Positions 20,417 to 29,871 are shown, counted from the first letter of the stretch. The stretch is 64,000 nucleotides of DNA from Oxalobacteraceae bacterium AB_14 (GCA_000381565.1 KB906724.1:1026350-1090349), one strand, 5' to 3'. Notes: generated from the sequence alone by a model not told the origin. Program-made: numbers and translations.

Positions 20417-21847
20417 ATGAACGTCAAAAAATTTACCGCACCGACATCCCGCGAGGCGCTGCGCAAAGTGCGCGAATCGCTCGGCCCCGATGCCGTGATC
20501 CTGTCCAACCGCCAGGCCGATGGCGGCGTTGAAATCCTCGCCCTGGCCAACGACGATGCCGCCTCGCTGGCCATGCCGGCGCCGCACTCGCCGATGGCCG
20601 AGCCGGCGCCGTCGCTCGACCTGGGCAACGCCCTGCCGCAAGGCCGTGCCGATCAGCGTCTGGAGCCGCGTTTCGAATCCCATCGCCCAGCCCCGGCCCC
20701 GGCGCCAGCCACCCTGCCAGCGCAACCGGTGCGCCGCGTGGTGGCGTCGGCCTCGTCGTTCGCCAGCGTCACCAAGGCCGCCGCCGTTGCGCCGGCCAAG
20801 GCTCCGGTCCAGGCCGCGCTGGACGTCGACCAGATCGCCGCCATGGTCAGCGCCGCCGTCGCCAGCGCCAAGCAGAACGCCGCCGCCGAAATGCAGGGCA
20901 TGATGAGCGAAATCCGCGCCATGCGCGGCATGATGGAAACCCAGTTGGCCGAAATCTCGTGGGGCACCACGCAGGCGCGCGAGCCGCAGAAGACCGTGGT
21001 GCTGCGCGAGATGCTGGCGGCCGGTTTCTCTGCCAGCCTGGCGCGCTACCTGATCGAAAAACTGCCGGCCAACCGCGACGCCGCCGACAGCCTGCGCTGG
21101 ATCAAGAACGTCCTGACCCGCAACCTGCAGACCATGGCCAACGAAGACGCGCTGATCGAGCAGGGCGGCGTGTTCGCGCTGGTCGGCCCGACCGGCGTCG
21201 GCAAGACCACCAGCACCGCCAAGCTGGCCGCGCGCTGCGTGATGCGCCACGGCCCGGACAAGCTGGCCCTGATCACCACCGACGCCTACCGCATCGGCGC
21301 CCACGAGCAGCTGCGCATCTACGGCAAGATCCTCGGCGTGATGGTGCACTCGGTCAAGGACGAAGCTGACCTGCGCATCGCCCTCAAAGAACTGAAGAAC
21401 AAGCACACGGTGCTGATCGACACGGTCGGCGTCAGCCAGCGCGACCAGATGGTGACGGAACAGGTCTCGATGCTGCAGGGCGCCGGCGCCGACGTCAAGC
21501 GCCTGCTGTGCCTGAACGCCACGGCCACCCAGGAAACCCTGAACGAAGTGGTGCGCGCCTACCAGGGCAGTGGCCTGGCCGGCTGCATCATGACCAAGCT
21601 GGACGAAGCGGCCGCGATCGGCAACGTGCTCGATGTGGTGATCCGCCAGAAACTCAATTTGTTCTACGTGTCGAACGGCCAGCGCGTGCCGGAAGACCTG
21701 CACCTGGCCGACCCGGCCTACCTGATCGACCGCGCCTTCAAGCTGAAACGCGATGTGGTCAACACCCAATACCTGGACGCTGAACTGCCCCTGTTGATGA
21801 GCAACGGCCAGACCCAGCAAGCAATGCGCGAGGTGCATCTTGGCTAA
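20417..21847 (+). CDS. flhF: Flagellar placement GTPase FlhF
   Basis: SRP-type GTPase that marks the pole or site where a flagellum is built and recruits FliF. It has 476 residues: a short N-terminal block (MNVKKFTAPTSREALRKVRE), a disordered Ala/Pro-rich stretch (about 60-150), and the NG domain. The P-loop GPTGVGKTTSTAKLA begins at about residue 257. ITTDAYRIGAHEQL, LIDTVG and MTKLDEA follow. It overlaps flhG by eight bases. About 150 bases separate it from the Rpn gene, so a private promoter is possible. Confidence 0.96.
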   Translation: MNVKKFTAPTSREALRKVRESLGPDAVILSNRQADGGVEILALANDDAASLAMPAPHSPMAEPAPSLDLGNALPQGRADQRLEPRFESHRPAPAPAPATLPAQPVRRVVASASSFASVTKAAAVAPAKAPVQAALDVDQIAAMVSAAVASAKQNAAAEMQGMMSEIRAMRGMMETQLAEISWGTTQAREPQKTVVLREMLAAGFSASLARYLIEKLPANRDAADSLRWIKNVLTRNLQTMANEDALIEQGGVFALVGPTGVGKTTSTAKLAARCVMRHGPDKLALITTDAYRIGAHEQLRIYGKILGVMVHSVKDEADLRIALKELKNKHTVLIDTVGVSQRDQMVTEQVSMLQGAGADVKRLLCLNATATQETLNEVVRAYQGSGLAGCIMTKLDEAAAIGNVLDVVIRQKLNLFYVSNGQRVPEDLHLADPAYLIDRAFKLKRDVVNTQYLDAELPLLMSNGQTQQAMREVHLG

Positions 21848-22637
21848 TTTCGATTTCGACCAGGCGGAGGGACTGCGCCGCATGCTGGCGGGGCCCCAGC
21901 CCCGCATCGTCACCTTCCTGTCGGCCACGCCGCAGGACGACAAGGGCGCCATGCTGGTCAACCTGGGCGCCTCGCTGGCGCGCGCCGGCAACGACGTGCT
22001 GCTGGTGGACGCCTGCGCCAGCGCCCACGGCGTGGCCACCCGCCTGGGCGTGGACGGCGGCGCCAGCCTGCTCGACGTGGCGCGCCAGGAGTGCGCGCTG
22101 AACCAGGTGATCCACCAGGTGCCGCAAGGCTTCGCTGTGGCGTCGATGACACGCGGCGTGGCGCGCAGCGGCCCGGACGAGACGCGCCGCCTGGCCAAGG
22201 CCTTCGACGTGCTGGCCAAGCAGACCGGCATCGTCATCGTCGACGGCGAGTTCGACGGCGTGGCCTTCCCGGTGCCGGTCATGGCCAGCTCGGAAATCGT
22301 GGTGCAGGTATCGAATAGCGCTACCTCAATCAAGGCCGCGTACAGTATGATCAAGCGCCTGAACCAGGAGCTCGGCCGGCGGCCGTTTGGAATCCTGGTC
22401 ACCGGGGCTTCCGAATCGGAAGCAAAGGTGGTATACGATAATATGGCACAGGCAGCAAGCCGATACCTGGCGGTGAACCTCGTTTCGATGGGATCGGTGC
22501 CGGCGGATGAATACCTGCAACGCGCGGCACGCTTGGGGCGTGCGGTGGTCGATGCGTTTCCGCTGGCCGGGGCTTCGGTCGCGTTTCGTCAACTGGCGGG
22601 GCGCTTCGCGCTGGCCGGCTCGCCATCTTTCCGTTAA
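21840..22637 (+). CDS. flhG: Flagellar number regulator FlhG (FleN/MinD-like) with degenerate P-loop
   Basis: MinD/ParA-like partner of FlhF that limits flagellar number. The N-terminal activator helix DQAEGLRRM, which stimulates FlhF GTPase, is intact at residues 6-14. The ATP site is not: where the family has KGGVGKT, this protein reads SATPQDDKGAMLVN, and the usual VDTAAG-type switch reads VDGEFDG. The rest (VLLVDACAS, GILVTGASESEA) keeps the fold. The start is TTG at 21840, eight bases before the flhF stop. It has 265 residues. Confidence 0.85.
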   Translation: MANFDFDQAEGLRRMLAGPQPRIVTFLSATPQDDKGAMLVNLGASLARAGNDVLLVDACASAHGVATRLGVDGGASLLDVARQECALNQVIHQVPQGFAVASMTRGVARSGPDETRRLAKAFDVLAKQTGIVIVDGEFDGVAFPVPVMASSEIVVQVSNSATSIKAAYSMIKRLNQELGRRPFGILVTGASESEAKVVYDNMAQAASRYLAVNLVSMGSVPADEYLQRAARLGRAVVDAFPLAGASVAFRQLAGRFALAGSPSFR

Positions 22638-22680
22638 GGGAGCATCATAATTTTAGCGCTTAATCAATAATAAACAGGCT

Positions 22681-23412
22681 ATGTACACGGTCAAAGGGAA
22701 AGTGGACAAGGATTCTTTGCTGACGGAGCATATGCCGTTGGTGAAGCGCTTGGCCCACCACATGAAGGCGAAACTGCCGCCCAGCGTCGAAGTCGACGAT
22801 CTGGTGCAAGCCGGGATGATCGGCCTGCTCGACGCCATCAGCCGTTACGAGGACACCCATGGCGCCCAGTTCGAAACCTACGCCGTGCTGCGCATCCGCG
22901 GCGCCATGCTCGACGAGCTGCGCAACAGCGACTGGCTGCCGCGCTCGATGCGCCAGAACATGCGCAAGATCGAAACCGCGATGAGCACGCTGCAGCAGCG
23001 CCTGGGCCATCCGCCGACCGAGTCGGAAGTGGCCAAGATGCTCAAGCTGTCGCTGTCCGACTACCAGGACATGCTGTCCGACGGCGGCGGCCACCAGCTG
23101 GTGTACTACGAAGATTTTCACGACGACGACGGCAACGACAGCTTCCTCGACCGTTACTGCTCGGACGAGGAGAGCGATCCGCTGCGCTCGCTGCTGGACG
23201 GCGACTTCCGCCAGGCCGTGATCGACGCCATCGACGCGTTGCCGCCGCGCGAAAAAATCCTGATGGGGCTGTACTATGAAGAGGAGCTCAACTTGAAAGA
23301 AATCGGCGCCGTCATGGGCGTATCGGAATCGCGCGTATCGCAGCTGCATACGCAGGCCGTGGCACGGTTGCGCGCCTCACTTCGGGAGCGGTCTTGGACT
23401 GGGCCAGCGTAG
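22681..23412 (+). CDS. fliA: Flagellar sigma factor FliA (sigma-28)
   Basis: Directs RNA polymerase to late flagellar promoters; held by FlgM until the hook is done. The 243-residue protein has region 2 (VDDLVQAGMIGLLDAISRY, FETYAVLRIRGAMLDELR), region 3 and region 4 with the helix-turn-helix (LKEIGAVMGVSESRVSQLHTQ). The ATG lies 43 bases after flhG and has only a weak ribosome site. Matching promoters are visible in front of flgM and flgK. The 3' end overlaps motC. Confidence 0.96.
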   Translation: MYTVKGKVDKDSLLTEHMPLVKRLAHHMKAKLPPSVEVDDLVQAGMIGLLDAISRYEDTHGAQFETYAVLRIRGAMLDELRNSDWLPRSMRQNMRKIETAMSTLQQRLGHPPTESEVAKMLKLSLSDYQDMLSDGGGHQLVYYEDFHDDDGNDSFLDRYCSDEESDPLRSLLDGDFRQAVIDAIDALPPREKILMGLYYEEELNLKEIGAVMGVSESRVSQLHTQAVARLRASLRERSWTGPA

Positions 23413-24140
23413 CCGGGGTGCTGCTGGCGCTGGCCGGCATCGTCGTCGGCCAGACCCTGGAGGGGGGAAAGTTATCCTCGCTGCTGCAGCCGGCCGCATT
23501 CGCGATCGTCGTGGTCGGCACCTTCGGCGCGGTGCTGTTGCAGACCAAGTTCCGCACCTTCGTGCGCGGCCTGCGCATGCTGCGCCTGGTGTTCGCGCCG
23601 CCGGCCGACACCCGCGTGCTGCTGGCGCGCGACATCAACGCCTGGAACCTGGCGGCGCGCCGCGACGGCCTGCTGTCGCTGGAGCGCTATATGCTCGCCT
23701 CCAAGGACAAGTTCAACACCAAGGGCCTGCGCCTGATCGTCGACGGCATCAATCCCGACAAGCTGCGCCAGATCCTCGACACCGAGATCACCGCCTACGA
23801 AACCGAAGAACGCCAGGCGGTGCGCATCTGGGAATCGGCGGCCGGCTATTCGCCCACCATCGGCATCCTGGGCGCGGTGCTGGGCCTGATCCACGTGATG
23901 GAAAACCTGTCCGATCCGAGCAAGCTCGGTTCCGGCATCGCGGTGGCCTTCGTGTCGACCATTTACGGCGTCGGCCTGGCCAACCTGTTGTTCTACCCGA
24001 TCGCCAACAAGCTCAAGGCCATCGTCACGCAGGCCGTGCACCAGCAGGAAATCGCCGCCGCCGTGTTCTACGACATCGCCACCGGCGACCACACGCGCGT
24101 CATCGACGAGCGCATCGCCACGCTGATGCGGGAACACTGA
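23394..24140 (+). CDS. motC: Second flagellar stator subunit MotC (MotA family)
   Basis: Proton-channel subunit of the MotA/PomA family, 248 residues. Membrane segments lie at about 4-20, 30-50, 148-170 and 178-200, with GILGAVLGLIHVMENL and GIAVAFVSTIYGVGLANL typical of the stator core. Place after fliA and before an OmpA-type partner is the MotCD arrangement known from pseudomonads. The start is TTG at 23394, 19 bases inside fliA. A main MotAB pair is presumably elsewhere. Confidence 0.9.
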   Translation: MDWASVAGVLLALAGIVVGQTLEGGKLSSLLQPAAFAIVVVGTFGAVLLQTKFRTFVRGLRMLRLVFAPPADTRVLLARDINAWNLAARRDGLLSLERYMLASKDKFNTKGLRLIVDGINPDKLRQILDTEITAYETEERQAVRIWESAAGYSPTIGILGAVLGLIHVMENLSDPSKLGSGIAVAFVSTIYGVGLANLLFYPIANKLKAIVTQAVHQQEIAAAVFYDIATGDHTRVIDERIATLMREH

Positions 24141-24141
24141 C

Positions 24142-24918
24142 ATGCAGAACCGGCGCGCCCGCAGGAAGTTCGACGACGAACCGGAGAACCACGAGCGCTG
24201 GCTGATCTCCTACGCCGACTTCATCACCTTGCTGTTCGCCTTCTTCGTCGTCATGTACGCGATTTCGGTGGTCAATATCGGCCGCTACAAGGTGCTGTCG
24301 GTGGCGCTGGGCGACGCCTTCGGCGGCGCCGGTTCGGCCAAGCCGGTCAACACCGAAGTGCCCAACCTGCCCATCCCCAATCCCAACCTGCGGCGCCACG
24401 CCGAACTGCTGCGCAAGGAAAAAACCCAGATGACCAAGCTGGCGCAGGACCTGCTGTCCACCTTGGCGCCGCTGGTCAAGGAGGGCAAGGTGCGGGTCAC
24501 GCAAAACAGCCGCGGCGTCAGCGTCGAGATCAACGCCTCGGTGCTGTTCGATCCGGGCGACGCGCGCCTGACCAGCGAATCGACCGAGGCGCTGCGCGCC
24601 GTCGCCGGCCTGCTGAAAAACGACGACCACAAGGTGCAGGTCGAAGGCCACACCGACAACCAGCCGATCCGCAACGCGCTGTTCCCGTCCAACTGGGAAT
24701 TGTCGGCGGTGCGCGCCAGCAGCGTGGTGCGGCTGTTCATCGACGCCGGCGTGGCGCCGGAACGGCTGACGGCGGTGGGCTTCAGCTCGAACGTGCCGGT
24801 GGCGCCGAACGACAACCCGATCGGCCGCGCGCGCAATCGCCGCGTGGCGGTCACGATCTTGTCCGGTATCCCGGATACGGTGACGGAAGTGCCGACGCCG
24901 GCGCCGGCTCAGCAATAA
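24142..24918 (+). CDS. motD: Second flagellar stator subunit MotD (MotB family)
   Basis: Partner of MotC, 258 residues. One membrane segment carries the proton-accepting Asp (WLISYADFITLLFAFF). An OmpA-type peptidoglycan-binding domain follows (VEGHTDNQPIRNALFPSNWELS, GFSSNVPVAPND, GRARNRRV). The start is one base after the motC stop. The gene ends the flhB block; its stop is seven bases from the convergent flgN stop. Confidence 0.93.
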   Translation: MQNRRARRKFDDEPENHERWLISYADFITLLFAFFVVMYAISVVNIGRYKVLSVALGDAFGGAGSAKPVNTEVPNLPIPNPNLRRHAELLRKEKTQMTKLAQDLLSTLAPLVKEGKVRVTQNSRGVSVEINASVLFDPGDARLTSESTEALRAVAGLLKNDDHKVQVEGHTDNQPIRNALFPSNWELSAVRASSVVRLFIDAGVAPERLTAVGFSSNVPVAPNDNPIGRARNRRVAVTILSGIPDTVTEVPTPAPAQQ

Positions 24919-24925
24919 ATCTGGA

Positions 24926-25402
24926 TCAGCCGGCCAGGAAGCCGCGGCTGCGGGGCAGGGAAGTGGGCAGGCCGCCAGGGCCGTAGAAGTTGTCGGCGCC
25001 CGCCGATTGCGGACGCAGCGCTTGCAGCGCGCCTTGCGTGTGGTTCATCTGCTTGTTGATCAGCATGCCGTTGATGCGGTTCAGCTCCTTGGCTTCGCGC
25101 GCATGGTGCTGCAGCGCCTGCCACAGAACGGCGGCTTCGGCGGCGTCGGCGCCGCTGGCGGCAACCCAGGCATCCATGCCGGCTTCCTCGGCCGGGTAGC
25201 CGGCCTTGCCCAGGGCGCGGTGGCGCTGGGCCGACAACAGGGTCATCTGCGTGACCAGTGCCGATTTCTTGGTGGTGACCGCCGTCAGGCCGTCGATTTC
25301 CGCCGCCACCAGGTGTTGCTGCTCCTGCCGCAAAACGCCCAGCAGGGTCGTCATGATGTGTTCTTCTTCGCGCAGGCTGTTCAGCGGGGTAGCGGTTGAC
25401 AT
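24926..25402 (-). CDS. flgN: FlgN-family chaperone for hook-filament junction proteins
   Basis: Type III export chaperone for FlgK and FlgL, by family and place. The 158-residue product is predominantly helical, with EEEHIMTTLLGVLRQEQQHLV at the start and INGMLINKQMNHTQGALQ near the C-terminus, the FlgN signature area. The ATG at 25402 was taken because it is seven bases from flgM and gives a standard N-terminus. The frame runs on upstream to 25459 without support. Transcribed after flgM. Confidence 0.85.
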   Translation of the reverse strand: MSTATPLNSLREEEHIMTTLLGVLRQEQQHLVAAEIDGLTAVTTKKSALVTQMTLLSAQRHRALGKAGYPAEEAGMDAWVAASGADAAEAAVLWQALQHHAREAKELNRINGMLINKQMNHTQGALQALRPQSAGADNFYGPGGLPTSLPRSRGFLAG

Positions 25403-25409
25403 GGTAGAC

Positions 25410-25724
25410 CTATCGTTTGCGAGAGTGCAGCAGATCCTTGACTGTATCCAGCAAGCCATCCGCTACTTTTTCCGAGTTGACCTGGAACTGGCCGTCGGCA
25501 ATGGCCAGCTTGATGCGCTCGACTTTTTTAGTGTCGAACACCGTGCTGGCGCCGCCGGCCGCACTGGCCGCCAATGCCTGGCCTTGCGGCGACAGGCGCA
25601 CATTGTCGGAGGTCGCCGGCGTCGCCGGGGCTGCCGCCTTGTCCGCGCCGCGCGCAGTCGAGGTAGAAGCCGGCGTCGACGACGGCAAGCCGGTCGTGCT
25701 CTTCAATGTATCGTTAATTTTCAC
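25410..25724 (-). CDS. flgM: Anti-sigma-28 factor FlgM
   Basis: Binds and holds FliA until it is exported through the finished hook. The 104-residue product has a disordered Ser/Thr/Ala-rich N-terminal half and the conserved C-terminal helix region (VERIKLAIADGQFQVNSEKVADGLL). A very good sigma-28 promoter lies in front, so FlgM is remade when FliA is freed. flgN follows seven bases downstream. Confidence 0.92.
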   Translation of the reverse strand: MKINDTLKSTTGLPSSTPASTSTARGADKAAAPATPATSDNVRLSPQGQALAASAAGGASTVFDTKKVERIKLAIADGQFQVNSEKVADGLLDTVKDLLHSRKR

Positions 25725-25772
25725 AGCGCTATCCTTCTCTGGTAGGAGTACGAAACTCCGGGATCTGAGTAT

Positions 25773-25799
25773 GTAACGGCGGCTTGGGCCAAAACTTTA
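25773..25799 (-). promoter_or_regulatory. Sigma-28 (FliA) promoter of flgM
   Basis: The minus strand reads TAAAGTTT, 11 bases, GCCGTTAC. The -35 matches the FliA consensus in all eight bases and the -10 (GCCGATAA) in six of eight. It ends about 48 bases before the flgM start. Confidence 0.85.
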
Positions 25800-25832
25800 G
25801 CGTTGCCGTGCCTCAAGATCCCTGGCGTTCGA

Positions 25833-26537
25833 TCAAAACGCCACCTCCACCAGCCCGCCTGCCTTGGCGATTCCCGTGATTTGTTGTCCACCGGAAGTTT
25901 TTACCTGGACTACCTGGCCGTCGCCCGCCGTACTCATGGCGCGCGCCTCGGCCGACACGCTGAAACCGTTGCCGCTGGAAACGAGCCGCACCAGCTGGCC
26001 GGACTGCACCACCGGCTTGCTGCGCAGCGTGTCGAGCCGCAGCGGCGTGCCCGGCGGCAGTGAGACATTGGTGCTGCGGCCGATCACCTGGCCCATGTCG
26101 GTGGCTATCCCGGCCGGCAATGTTGTCAGATCGCCCTTCAGGATCACCAGCTGGCCGGCCTCGATGGCCTGGCCCTGGGCCAGCGGCGCGGCGCTGGCGA
26201 TGTAGTCGCCGACCACGCTGACGGTGGCCTGGATATAGATGGTCCAGGCGGCCGGCGCCACGCAGCGCACGCCGACCGTGGTCTTGCCCCAGGCGCGCGC
26301 GCCGGGCATGAAGAAGGCTTGCGGATTGGGGCAGGCGGCCAGGTTCATGCGTGGATCGATGGCGCCGACGGCGACCGTGACCTGGCCGGGCAGGCCGCCG
26401 CTTTGTACTTGCAGGAACTGTTCGACGCTGCGCTTGAGCGCGGCCGCGTCCTGGCGCAGGGGCGCGGCTTGCTGAGCCTGGGCCTGGGCCGCCGGCAGCA
26501 GGGCCAGCAGGGCGGCGGTGATGAGCAGTCGTTTCAT
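25833..26537 (-). CDS. flgA: P-ring assembly chaperone FlgA
   Basis: Periplasmic helper for FlgI ring assembly. The 234-residue precursor has a signal peptide (MKRLLITAALLALLPAAQAQA) and a SAF-type domain pair with GQAIEAGQLVILKGDLTTLP, GRSTNVSLPPGTPLRLDTL and the C-terminal GDGQVVQVKTSGGQQITGIA. The ATG at 26537 starts the signal peptide; the open frame upstream is not used. A TATGAT -10 (plus-strand 26565-26570) lies about 28 bases before the start. Divergent from flgB. Confidence 0.95.
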   Translation of the reverse strand: MKRLLITAALLALLPAAQAQAQQAAPLRQDAAALKRSVEQFLQVQSGGLPGQVTVAVGAIDPRMNLAACPNPQAFFMPGARAWGKTTVGVRCVAPAAWTIYIQATVSVVGDYIASAAPLAQGQAIEAGQLVILKGDLTTLPAGIATDMGQVIGRSTNVSLPPGTPLRLDTLRSKPVVQSGQLVRLVSSGNGFSVSAEARAMSTAGDGQVVQVKTSGGQQITGIAKAGGLVEVAF

Positions 26538-26695
26538 GGTGTGAGATTCCCCTTCAATATTGCCATCATAGTCTGGCGGCCTGGACTTGAAGCCTTGAAT
26601 AGGACCGAAAAGCGCTTGCTTATCGCTCGATGGTTGCCGGGGGCAACTCCGTATCATCGATCCTGTCATAACAAGTACGTCCACTGGGAGCTGTC

Positions 26696-27121
26696 ATGGT
26701 TGGGAAACTCGACGATTATCTGCGCTTCAACGAAGCCGCGCTGGGGCTGCGCTCCCAGCGGCAGAGCGTGCTCGCCTCGAATATCGCCAACGGCGATACG
26801 CCTAACTACAAGGCACGCGACATCGATTTCTCCAGCGCCATGCGGGCCGCGCTGGACAAGGCCAGCCCAGGCGCGAACGCCACGCTCAAGACCACCGCCA
26901 GCAAGCATTACCCCAACCCTCAACAAGACGGCACCACGATGGCGGACGGCACGCCGCTGCTGTACCGCGGCGTGGTGCAGGGCGCGGTCGACGGCAACAC
27001 GGTCGACATGGACGTCGAACGCAACCAGTTCGCCGACAACGCCATCCGCTACGAGGCCGGCATCACCGCAATCAACGCCCAGATCAAGAACATGATGGCG
27101 GCGATACAGGGAGGTAACTGA
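26696..27121 (+). CDS. flgB: Flagellar proximal rod protein FlgB
   Basis: First rod subunit, 141 residues. The conserved rod N-terminus is present ([27 protein letters not shown]), with the disordered loop typical of FlgB and the C-terminal helix ([22 protein letters not shown]). A GGGAG site precedes the ATG. It heads flgBCDEFGHIJ and is two bases from flgC. Confidence 0.96.
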   Translation: MVGKLDDYLRFNEAALGLRSQRQSVLASNIANGDTPNYKARDIDFSSAMRAALDKASPGANATLKTTASKHYPNPQQDGTTMADGTPLLYRGVVQGAVDGNTVDMDVERNQFADNAIRYEAGITAINAQIKNMMAAIQGGN

Positions 27122-27123
27122 TC

Positions 27124-27531
27124 ATGTCGCTGTTTAATATTTTCAATGTTTCAGGTTCGGCCATGAGCGCCCAGGCGCAGCGGCTCAACGTGGTCGCCTC
27201 CAACCTGGCCAATGCCGACAGCGCCACCAGCGCCAGCGGCGAGGCCTACCGCGCGCGCCAGGTGGTGTTCGAGGCGACCACGCCGGCCGACGGCGGCGCC
27301 GCGACCGGGGTGCGGGTCAAGCAGGTGGTGGAAGACCAGTCGCCGATGAAGCAGATGTACGACCCCAAGCATCCGATGGCGGACGACAAGGGCTATGTGA
27401 CCATGCCCAATGTGAACGTGGTGGACGAGATGGTCAACATGCTGTCGGCCTCGCGTTCCTACCAGACCAACGTCGAGACCATGAACGCGGCCAAGACGCT
27501 GCTGCTCAAGACCCTGACCATCGGCCAGTAA
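27124..27531 (+). CDS. flgC: Flagellar proximal rod protein FlgC
   Basis: Rod subunit of 135 residues. It has the N-terminal rod motif ([18 protein letters not shown]) and the C-terminal block [20 protein letters not shown] shared by rod and hook proteins. It follows flgB directly and is followed by flgD after 16 bases. Confidence 0.96.
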   Translation: MSLFNIFNVSGSAMSAQAQRLNVVASNLANADSATSASGEAYRARQVVFEATTPADGGAATGVRVKQVVEDQSPMKQMYDPKHPMADDKGYVTMPNVNVVDEMVNMLSASRSYQTNVETMNAAKTLLLKTLTIGQ

Positions 27532-27547
27532 TTTTTAAGAGGCAATC

Positions 27548-28249
27548 ATGACTATCAGCTCAGTGATCGACACGCCCGTTGCGGCCCCGGTCAACACCAC
27601 CAACACCACCAGCAGCAAGTCCACCGACGACATCGGCGCCGACCAGGACAAGTTCATGAAGCTGCTGGTCACGCAGCTGAAGAACCAGGACCCGCTGAAC
27701 CCGATGGACAACGCCGCCATGACCAGCCAGCTGGCCCAGCTGTCGACGGTGACCGGCATCAACAAGGTCAACGCCACGCTGGAATCGCTGCGCACCGACC
27801 AGGCCGCGTCGCAATCGCTGACCGCGACCAATCTGATCGGCAAGGGCGTGCTGGTCAAGGGCGCCGGCGTCGAGCTGTCGACCAGCACCGACAGCGACGG
27901 CAAGAGCAGCAGCAGCAGCGTGTTCGGGGTCGACCTGGCCTCGCCGGCCGAGAGCGTGACGATTGCTATCCAGGACCAGAGCGGCGCCACGGTGCGCACC
28001 ATGAGCATGAAGAGCACCGACGTCGGCACCTACCCGATCACCTGGGACGGCAGCACCGACGCCAAGACCGCCGCGCCGGCCGGCAGCTACACCTTCACCG
28101 TCAAGGCGGTGAGCGCCGGCAAGACGCTGACCGATGCGACCGCGCTGCAGCTGGCGGCCGTGGCCAGCGTGTCGACCGGCAGCGGCGGCGTCAAATTGAA
28201 TACCTCGCTCGGACAGTTCGCCATGTCCGATGTCAAGGAAGTTTTGTAA
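27548..28249 (+). CDS. flgD: Hook-capping protein FlgD
   Basis: Scaffold cap for hook growth, 233 residues. The N-terminal export/cap region (DQDKFMKLLVTQLKNQDPLNPMDNAAM) is clear. The C-terminal half has the FlgD Ig-like and Tudor-like core (TVRTMSMKSTDVGTYPITWDG). Sequence before residue 40 is Thr/Ser-rich. Lies between flgC and flgE. Confidence 0.95.
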   Translation: MTISSVIDTPVAAPVNTTNTTSSKSTDDIGADQDKFMKLLVTQLKNQDPLNPMDNAAMTSQLAQLSTVTGINKVNATLESLRTDQAASQSLTATNLIGKGVLVKGAGVELSTSTDSDGKSSSSSVFGVDLASPAESVTIAIQDQSGATVRTMSMKSTDVGTYPITWDGSTDAKTAAPAGSYTFTVKAVSAGKTLTDATALQLAAVASVSTGSGGVKLNTSLGQFAMSDVKEVL

Positions 28250-28286
28250 CGCAGTTCACACGTCACACCTAGCATAGGGGAATACC

Positions 28287-29846
28287 ATGTTCCAACAAGG
28301 ACTTAGCGGCCTGAACGCAGCATCCAAATCGCTGGACGTCATCGGCAACAACATCGCCAACGCCAGCACGGTTGGCTTCAAGGGCTCGCAGGCGCAGTTC
28401 GCCGACCTGTACGCGAACTCGCTGAACGGCGTGTCGGGCAACAATCCCGGCATCGGTGTGACGACGGCCAAGCTGGCCCAGCAATTCACGCAGGGCAATA
28501 TCGAGACCAGCAACAACCCGCTGGACATCTCGATCAACGGCGGCGGCTTCTTCCGCGAAGTGGTCAACGGCGCGGTGCAGTACTCGCGCAACGGCCAGTT
28601 CCACGAAGATAACACCCACACGCTGATCAACGCCCAGGGCGCGCAGCTGACCGGCTATCTGTCGAACGCGGCCGGCGTGATCCAGCTCGGTGCGCCAACC
28701 CCGCTGACCTTGGACAAGTCCGACCTGACGCCGGTGCAAACGACCACCGCCAACTTCCAGCTGAACCTGAGCTCGGCCGAGAAGGTGCCGGCCACGATCC
28801 CGTTCGACGCCGGCGACCCGACCAGCTACAACAAGCAGACCGTGCTGAACGTGTTCGACAGCCTGGGCACCTCCCACATCATGACGACCTACTACGTCAA
28901 GACCGACGCCAACACCTGGGACGTGTACGCGGCGGCCGACAACAAGGAAATCGTCTCGGCCGGCGTGGCCGCCGCGATCAACATCGACCCCACGGTGAGC
29001 GCCGCGCGCCTGGCGTACAACGATGCGGTGCGCGCCACGCCGCCGGATCCGGCCGCCATCGCCGGGGCCGCCTCCGCCTATGCGCAAACGGCCTATGACT
29101 CGATGACGGCCGCCGCCCAGCTGCCGCCGGCCGTCGCCTCGCAGGCGCAGCTCGACGCGCTCACCGCCGCCTTCACCGCCCTCGACCCGACCGCCAGCGG
29201 CCAGATCACCGGCATGACCCCTGACCAGATCAACGCCAAGCTGGCTGCCGCCATCACCGTGCCGGCCGTCAAGGCTGGCACGCTGCTGTTCAGCAAAACC
29301 GGCGTGCTGGACCCTGAGGCGATGGCCCTGATGGTGCCGACGCCGCAAACGCTGCCGTTCAATATCCAGCTGCCGATCTTCCCGGACACCGGCGCCCAGC
29401 AGCCGATGACGGTCGCCACCACGTTCGACAAGACCACCCAGTACGGCAGCGTCACCAACGACCTCGGTTCGGTGCAGAACGGTTATTCGGCCGGCTCGTG
29501 GCAGCGTTACGCCATCGATGAAAACGGCGTGATCCTGGGGCAGTACAGCAACGGCAAATCGCGCCCGATGGGCCAGATCGCCATGGCCAACTTCGCCAGC
29601 GTCGACGGCCTGACCCCGCTGGGCAACAACGCCTGGGCGGAAAGCTCGGCTTCGGGCACGCCGCAGGTCGGGGTGCCGAACGCCGGCTCGATGGGTTCCT
29701 TGCGCGCCAGCTCGGTCGAAGTGTCGAACGTCGACCTGACGGCCGAACTGGTCAACATGATCACCGCGCAGCGCGTCTACCAGGCCAATGCGCAGACCAT
29801 CAAGACCGAGGATTCGGTGCTGCAAACCCTGGTGAATCTGCGTTAA
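28287..29846 (+). CDS. flgE: Flagellar hook protein FlgE
   Basis: Main hook subunit, 519 residues. The N-terminal D0 (FQQGLSGLNAASKSLDVIGNNIANA) and the C-terminal D0 (TAELVNMITAQRVYQANAQTIK) are canonical. The middle carries an Ala-rich stretch of about 95 residues (about 230-330) inside the surface-exposed domain. This makes the protein longer than the roughly 400 residues of enteric FlgE. GC and codon use match the neighbours. Confidence 0.96.
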   Translation: MFQQGLSGLNAASKSLDVIGNNIANASTVGFKGSQAQFADLYANSLNGVSGNNPGIGVTTAKLAQQFTQGNIETSNNPLDISINGGGFFREVVNGAVQYSRNGQFHEDNTHTLINAQGAQLTGYLSNAAGVIQLGAPTPLTLDKSDLTPVQTTTANFQLNLSSAEKVPATIPFDAGDPTSYNKQTVLNVFDSLGTSHIMTTYYVKTDANTWDVYAAADNKEIVSAGVAAAINIDPTVSAARLAYNDAVRATPPDPAAIAGAASAYAQTAYDSMTAAAQLPPAVASQAQLDALTAAFTALDPTASGQITGMTPDQINAKLAAAITVPAVKAGTLLFSKTGVLDPEAMALMVPTPQTLPFNIQLPIFPDTGAQQPMTVATTFDKTTQYGSVTNDLGSVQNGYSAGSWQRYAIDENGVILGQYSNGKSRPMGQIAMANFASVDGLTPLGNNAWAESSASGTPQVGVPNAGSMGSLRASSVEVSNVDLTAELVNMITAQRVYQANAQTIKTEDSVLQTLVNLR

Positions 29847-29871
29847 TGCGCTCCGATAAGGGGAGATAGCC

